DNA of 64,000 nt, taken from Abditibacteriaceae bacterium (GTDB lineage: Bacteria; Armatimonadota; Abditibacteriia; Abditibacteriales; Abditibacteriaceae). Under the pieces are notes generated by a model. It searched no databases and was not told the DNA's origin. It saw nothing but the letters and a program-made list of their open reading frames with translations. The stretch's first letter is position 1. Each line of letters begins with the position of its first letter. A program made the position numbers and the translations under genes. Where the stretch lies: positions 62,001 through 126,000 of the forward strand of contig JAFAZH010000041.1 in NCBI GenBank assembly GCA_019239895.1. Direction: 5' to 3'. Below, piece by piece: positions 60,482 to 64,000 of this stretch.

Positions 60482-61630
60482 ATGATAGAGTTTCATGACG
60501 TTGCCGTTTGTTACGATCCTCAAAGTCGTCACCCCGTTAATGCCTTAGAGCACATCAATCTCAAAATAGATGATGGCGACTGGGCCTTTGTCGTTGGGCC
60601 TTCGGGCGCGGGCAAAAGCACCCTGCTCAAATTGGTGTATGGTGGTGCCCATGCCGTGCGCGGGCGGGTGGTGGTGGATGGTCAAGACGTCACCCATCTG
60701 CCACAACGAGAGGTGCCTCTCTTGCGCCGCAAAATCGGCGTCATCTTCCAGGACTTTCAGCTTTTGCCCCAAAAGACGGTGTGGGAAAACGTTGCCTTTG
60801 CCCTGCAAGTCATTGGTGCGCCCCAAAAACGCCTGGTGCGCGATGTACCACGCGCCCTGGAAACGGTGGGTCTGACCTATAAATCCAATGCGCGCCCGCA
60901 CGAGCTTTCGGGTGGCGAACAGCAGCGGGTGGCTATAGCCCGTGCCTTAGTGAATAACCCACGCATCCTGTTGGCCGATGAGCCGACTGGCAACCTTGAT
61001 CCACAAACCGCCTCTGACATTGCCGAACTGCTTGAACGCATTAATGCGAGTGGCACTACGATTTTGATGGCTACGCACGACCGTGCCCTGGTAGATGGAA
61101 TGCGGCGGCGGGTCATTCGCGTGGCCGATGGCACGGTCGTCTCAGATGAAGCGCAGGGCGTTTACCATCCTGAAGATGACCAACCGCACCATCGTTTCCA
61201 GCCACATTATATTGCGGGCGTGGGGGCAGTTCCGGCCAGTTCTGAAGCCCCCGCTACGTTCCCCTTAGAAGAATCTCTAACGGCCCCGGCTGCACCAATG
61301 GCTCCGGCTGCGACCCCGGCGGAACCAGTCTTTAGACGCCGTTGGGATAACTTGCGCGTTCCCGTTGCGGCAGATAATGGCGATATAGAAATTGAGGCAG
61401 CCAGTGCGCCTGCCCCGGCTGAGCCAGTTGTCAGTCATGGGAGTGGGAGTGGGAATGGCATGACCAATGGCGGGGCGGCTAACGGCAAAGTCACTGCGCC
61501 ACCGCTGCCAACCCACCGAGAACTGACGGCCAGTCCTTCAACCGCCTACAGAGAAAAGACCAGTGATAACCCCGCTCCTATCGGCTCACCTGATAATCCA
61601 ATCGTTCAATTTGGCCCAGTGCAGAAGTAA
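60482..61630 (+). CDS. ftsE: Cell-division ATP-binding protein FtsE with C-terminal extension
   Basis: A 382-residue ABC ATPase. The first 225 or so residues are FtsE: Walker A GPSGAGKST (39-47), the Q-loop FQDFQLLPQ, the signature LSGGEQQRVAIARAL and Walker B ILLADEPTGNLD, with the H-loop in ATHDR. With FtsX it couples ATP hydrolysis to activation of murein hydrolases at the septum. The last 155 residues are an unusual Pro/Ala/Glu-rich, apparently disordered extension. AGGT precedes the ATG. ftsX follows after 296 bp. Confidence 0.92.
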   Translation: MIEFHDVAVCYDPQSRHPVNALEHINLKIDDGDWAFVVGPSGAGKSTLLKLVYGGAHAVRGRVVVDGQDVTHLPQREVPLLRRKIGVIFQDFQLLPQKTVWENVAFALQVIGAPQKRLVRDVPRALETVGLTYKSNARPHELSGGEQQRVAIARALVNNPRILLADEPTGNLDPQTASDIAELLERINASGTTILMATHDRALVDGMRRRVIRVADGTVVSDEAQGVYHPEDDQPHHRFQPHYIAGVGAVPASSEAPATFPLEESLTAPAAPMAPAATPAEPVFRRRWDNLRVPVAADNGDIEIEAASAPAPAEPVVSHGSGSGNGMTNGGAANGKVTAPPLPTHRELTASPSTAYREKTSDNPAPIGSPDNPIVQFGPVQK

Positions 61631-61677
61631 GTTTTTCTATTGAGCGATTTACCAGGCAGCAACACAGTGGCAGCCGT

Positions 61678-61844
61678 GTCATTCCGAGCGGAGCGATAGC
61701 GCAGTCGAGGAATCTTTGGAGGTGTCTCATGTGTTCATCAGCCAGATCGCTCTATCATGGCTGTGGTAGCCCTAAAATAAAGTATGGAGTGATGGCCAAA
61801 ACAGCAAGATTCCTCGACTGCGCTATCGCTCCGCTCGGAATGAC
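61678..61844. repeat. GTCATTCCGAG palindromic repeat, copy 2
   Basis: The arms at 61678-61716 and 61806-61844 are almost perfectly complementary (CGGAGCGATAGCGCAGTCG against CGACTGCGCTATCGCTCCG). Compared with the copy at 25557 the internal stem differs but pairing is kept. It lies inside the ftsE - ftsX gap. Confidence 0.7.
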
Positions 61845-61874
61845 AGCATCGTTTCGGAATGACAGCATCGTTGA
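61835..61874 (+). repeat. 20-bp tandem duplication
   Basis: TCGGAATGACAGCATCGTT occurs twice head to tail at the right edge of the GTCATTCCGAG repeat. It looks like a recent slippage duplication. Confidence 0.6.
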
Positions 61875-61926
61875 TGGCAACTGGCATTCTTTATTAAGCA
61901 ACTCTCAATAAGGCGTTGAATTAACT

Positions 61927-62823
61927 ATGTGGTTAGAATTTGTCATGTTCTGGATGCGGGAGACGCTCTCCAATATTCGACGCAACCGCGTCATGAGTAT
62001 CCTGGCGATTAGCACCGCAACTATTGGGCTGTTAATTCTGGGATCGTTCTTCTTAACGTTAGCAAATCTGTCCGCCGTGGTAGAGAACGAAACCCAAAAG
62101 CTGGACCTGGCGGTGGTCTTGCAGCACGACCTGACCCCGCAGCGGCGCAAGCAGATTTATGATGCGGCGCACATTGCGCAAGTTAAAGATTTGCAATTCG
62201 TGCCCAAATCGCGCGTGTTGCAAGAGCAGAAGCTAGATACGCCCGACTTGCCTATAGACGATTTTATGGATGACAAAGTGAACCCTCTGGGTGATGAGCT
62301 ACGCATCAAGTTGAATAACTCTGAGGACATTTTTAAAGTCCATGACTATCTGAAAAGCATCCCTGGAGTGCAACTGGTGCGTATGGATGGCCAGGTCGTG
62401 CATAGCATCTTATCCATTCGCCGTTTTCTGGCGGTTGCGGGATTGGTGGCATTGGCCGTGCTGGGCATGGGTATCTTGTTAATTATTCACAACGCGATTC
62501 GTCTCACGATTTTCGCACGTCGCCGCGAGATTCGCATTATGGAACTCGTGGGGGCCACGCCCGAATTTATCCGCACGCCCTTTCTTCTGGAAGGCATTAT
62601 CTATGGCATTGTGGGGGCAACCGTAGCGGCTGGGGTGCTCTGGTCACTTTACATTATGGTGACGCGCATTGATGTGCCACTCGTGCAGCAGTTGGTGCCA
62701 TTGCGCGATCCGGCAGTGTTGTGGCAATGTATGAGCGCCATTATTCTGGCGGGCTTACTGTTTGGTCTGGTCGGTTCCTGGGTTTCCCTGTCGCGTTCCA
62801 TTGGTAAAGCAACGCATGTGTGA
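61927..62823 (+). CDS. ftsX: Cell-division permease FtsX
   Basis: A 298-residue membrane protein with the FtsX topology: an N-terminal membrane segment (MSILAISTATIGLLILGSFF), a large extracytoplasmic domain (about 50-165), then three more membrane segments within the FtsX/MacB-type permease core, with RRREIRIMELVGATPEFIR as the typical coupling helix. It partners FtsE to control septal peptidoglycan hydrolysis. The terminator at 62877 follows. Confidence 0.92.
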   Translation: MWLEFVMFWMRETLSNIRRNRVMSILAISTATIGLLILGSFFLTLANLSAVVENETQKLDLAVVLQHDLTPQRRKQIYDAAHIAQVKDLQFVPKSRVLQEQKLDTPDLPIDDFMDDKVNPLGDELRIKLNNSEDIFKVHDYLKSIPGVQLVRMDGQVVHSILSIRRFLAVAGLVALAVLGMGILLIIHNAIRLTIFARRREIRIMELVGATPEFIRTPFLLEGIIYGIVGATVAAGVLWSLYIMVTRIDVPLVQQLVPLRDPAVLWQCMSAIILAGLLFGLVGSWVSLSRSIGKATHV

Positions 62824-62876
62824 ATTTTAGCTGGCGCAGCTTATCGGTATTTATAGAAAAGTGGTAGCTGTAAGCA

Positions 62877-62909
62877 GGGCGGGTGTTGAAATTCAACACC
62901 CGCCCTTTT
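62877..62909 (+). terminator. Strong intrinsic terminator after ftsX
   Basis: GGGCGGGTGTTGAA at 62877-62890 pairs with the exactly complementary 62891-62905 region, followed by TTTTC. GC-rich stem with a U-run: a classic Rho-independent terminator. Confidence 0.85.
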
Positions 62910-63219
62910 CGTTGCTGATTTGCGGTCTACTCTGAGCGTCTTGTTCTGAAATGATGACGACATAAAGCCTACTGTGGCTTTATAAAACCTTGATACTATT
63001 TCGTGCCATGTTGCGCCAATGTCATTTAAACAAAACAGGTTTTTTACCTTAATGTAACATCCTCGAAACATCCAATTCCTAAAATTACGACATCAGACCC
63101 GGTAATCAAGCGCGGCTGCATCTTCAAACAGGCTATAGAGCATGGCATTGAGTAGCGCCTCGTTAAGTTGTTAATGAGTGGTTTGGCTTAAATGTCGTTG
63201 AAAATTTATGAGGTGTTAA
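62910..63219. other. Gene-free leader of the ammonium transporter gene
   Basis: About 310 bp, AT-richer than its surroundings, between the ftsX terminator and the amt start. No gene or clear repeat. It must contain the amt promoter; a nitrogen-control site was not identified. Confidence 0.45.
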
Positions 63220-64000
63220 ATGGTATTTGCGGATCGCTGTAACCTTAAATCGAGGCTTAGTGCATGGAACTGGCAGTGCCTGACAACTTATACGTCAGTC
63301 TTCTGTATGGTGCTGGCCGTAGCTCTTACGAGCGTAGTGGCCCATGCCGACGATGCGGCAGCCACTCCCAAGATAGATTCAGGCGATACGGCCTGGATGC
63401 TGACTTCGGCGGCCTTTGTGCTGTTGATGACGCCTGCCCTGGGATTCTTCTACGCAGGCATGGTGCGACAGAAGAACGCTCTCAATACCCTCATGCTGTC
63501 CTTTGCAGCGGCGGCAGTGATTGGAGTCTCGTGGGTTGTCGTCGGTTACTCGCTGGCCTTTTCTCCTCTTACGGATGGCATTGGCAATTTCGTAGGCGAC
63601 CTGCGCTATATTGGCTTAAATGGTGTCGGCTTGGATGGCGCTCCGTTAGCGAAAACGATCCCGCACCAAGCCTTCATGATTTACCAGGCGATGTTTGCCA
63701 TCATTACCCCCGCGCTGATTTCTGGTTCAGTCGTGGAGCGCATGAAATTCAAAACCTTTCTGGTTTTTATGTTCCTGTGGGGCCTCTTCGTTTATTGCCC
63801 AGTGGCGCACTGGGTGTGGGGCGGGGGCTGGTTAGGCAAAATGGGCGCGATGGACTTTGCCGGTGGCACAGTGGTGCATGTTAACGCCGGGTTCTCGGCT
63901 CTGGTAGCAGCCATCCTGGTGGGGCCACGACGGGATTATAAAACGCTGCCGCTGCGCCCTCATAACTTACCCTTTACGCTCTTAGGCGCTGGCTTATTAT
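63220..64000 (+). CDS. amt: Ammonium transporter, N-terminal fragment
   Basis: The first 260 codons of an Amt/AmtB channel, cut by the window end. ATG at 63220 has GAGGTG close upstream. A signal peptide (VFCMVLAVALTSVVAHA) is followed by the Amt core: DTAWMLTSAAFVLLMTPALG, FFYAGMVRQKNALNTLMLSF, then VVERMKFKTFLVFMFLWGLF, and HWVWGGGWLG with MDFAGGTVVHVNAG. The conserved pore His is in VHVNAG. It moves ammonium across the inner membrane. A long open frame in another phase (63264-63884) is a shadow of it. Confidence 0.93.
   Translation, partial: MVFADRCNLKSRLSAWNWQCLTTYTSVFCMVLAVALTSVVAHADDAAATPKIDSGDTAWMLTSAAFVLLMTPALGFFYAGMVRQKNALNTLMLSFAAAAVIGVSWVVVGYSLAFSPLTDGIGNFVGDLRYIGLNGVGLDGAPLAKTIPHQAFMIYQAMFAIITPALISGSVVERMKFKTFLVFMFLWGLFVYCPVAHWVWGGGWLGKMGAMDFAGGTVVHVNAGFSALVAAILVGPRRDYKTLPLRPHNLPFTLLGAGLL

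Noticed and set aside
61729-61911. 60-codon frame inside the ftsE-ftsX gap
   Set aside because: It runs through the GTCATTCCGAG repeat and has no ribosome-binding site or recognisable product.
63264-63884. 206-codon plus-strand frame near the window end
   Set aside because: The true gene in another phase is the ammonium transporter, with clear Amt motifs and a good ribosome-binding site at 63220.

Overview
The window looks like chromosomal DNA of a free-living, envelope-rich bacterium with roughly 50-55 % GC. The mix is Sec, Tat and lipoprotein exports, carbohydrate-active proteins of the GH123/DUF4091 and GH140/DUF4038 types, a type I sulfatase, DUF4331 and ferritin-like exported proteins, RsbU-like and multi-PAS/GAF signalling proteins, and a frr - uppS - dxr - rseP - ispG block. 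This fits an Armatimonadota-like or neighbouring deep-branching lineage. That placement is inference from gene content; there is no rRNA or other decisive marker here.

Layout. 1-7.9 kb: N-terminus of a LacI regulator, a divergent GH123-like lipoprotein, a phosphoesterase, an ankyrin protein, an SGNH hydrolase and pyrE. 8-18 kb (minus strand): a TPR protein and a NicO-type metal exporter with a huge His loop; then two genes that together make one DUF4331 protein, two ferritin-like exported proteins, and an AAA/STAND - GNAT-like - HTH regulator. 18-31 kb: alpha/beta hydrolase, lipoprotein, modular GDSL protein, GH140-like protein, TauE, RsbU-like phosphatase, DUF434 protein, AIM24 protein, metallo-beta-lactamase, and a hexuronate-type MFS with an SDR. 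31-49 kb: DEAH helicase, PhyH dioxygenase, GlgC, a large sensor kinase with a REC protein, GalT, PBP1A, a degenerate PAP2 protein, a phosphatase-like protein lacking its catalytic Cys and Arg, and a sulfatase. 49-60 kb: GNAT, ispG, rseP, dxr, a membrane protein in the usual cdsA slot, uppS and frr. 60-64 kb: ftsE, ftsX and the start of an Amt ammonium transporter cut by the window end.

The most striking region is 55.5-59.2 kb. A visibly AT-rich cassette sits between uppS and frr. It holds a beta-order DNA methyltransferase, divergently transcribed from a two-gene operon (a GHKL/MORC-MutL-like ATPase overlapping by ATGA a Rossmann-like protein of unknown family). Each transcription unit has its own perfect palindrome just upstream of the start codon, and a 9-bp direct repeat lies near both junctions. 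I read this as a horizontally acquired restriction-like or anti-phage system.

The second theme is intergenic DNA full of structured repeats: four copies of a four-hairpin GTAG-type REP/BIME-like element, two copies of a GTCATTCCGAG palindrome, and several single long inverted repeats (30 bp around 49.5 kb, 20 bp around 45.7 kb). No CRISPR array, tRNA, rRNA, transposase or RAYT gene was found.
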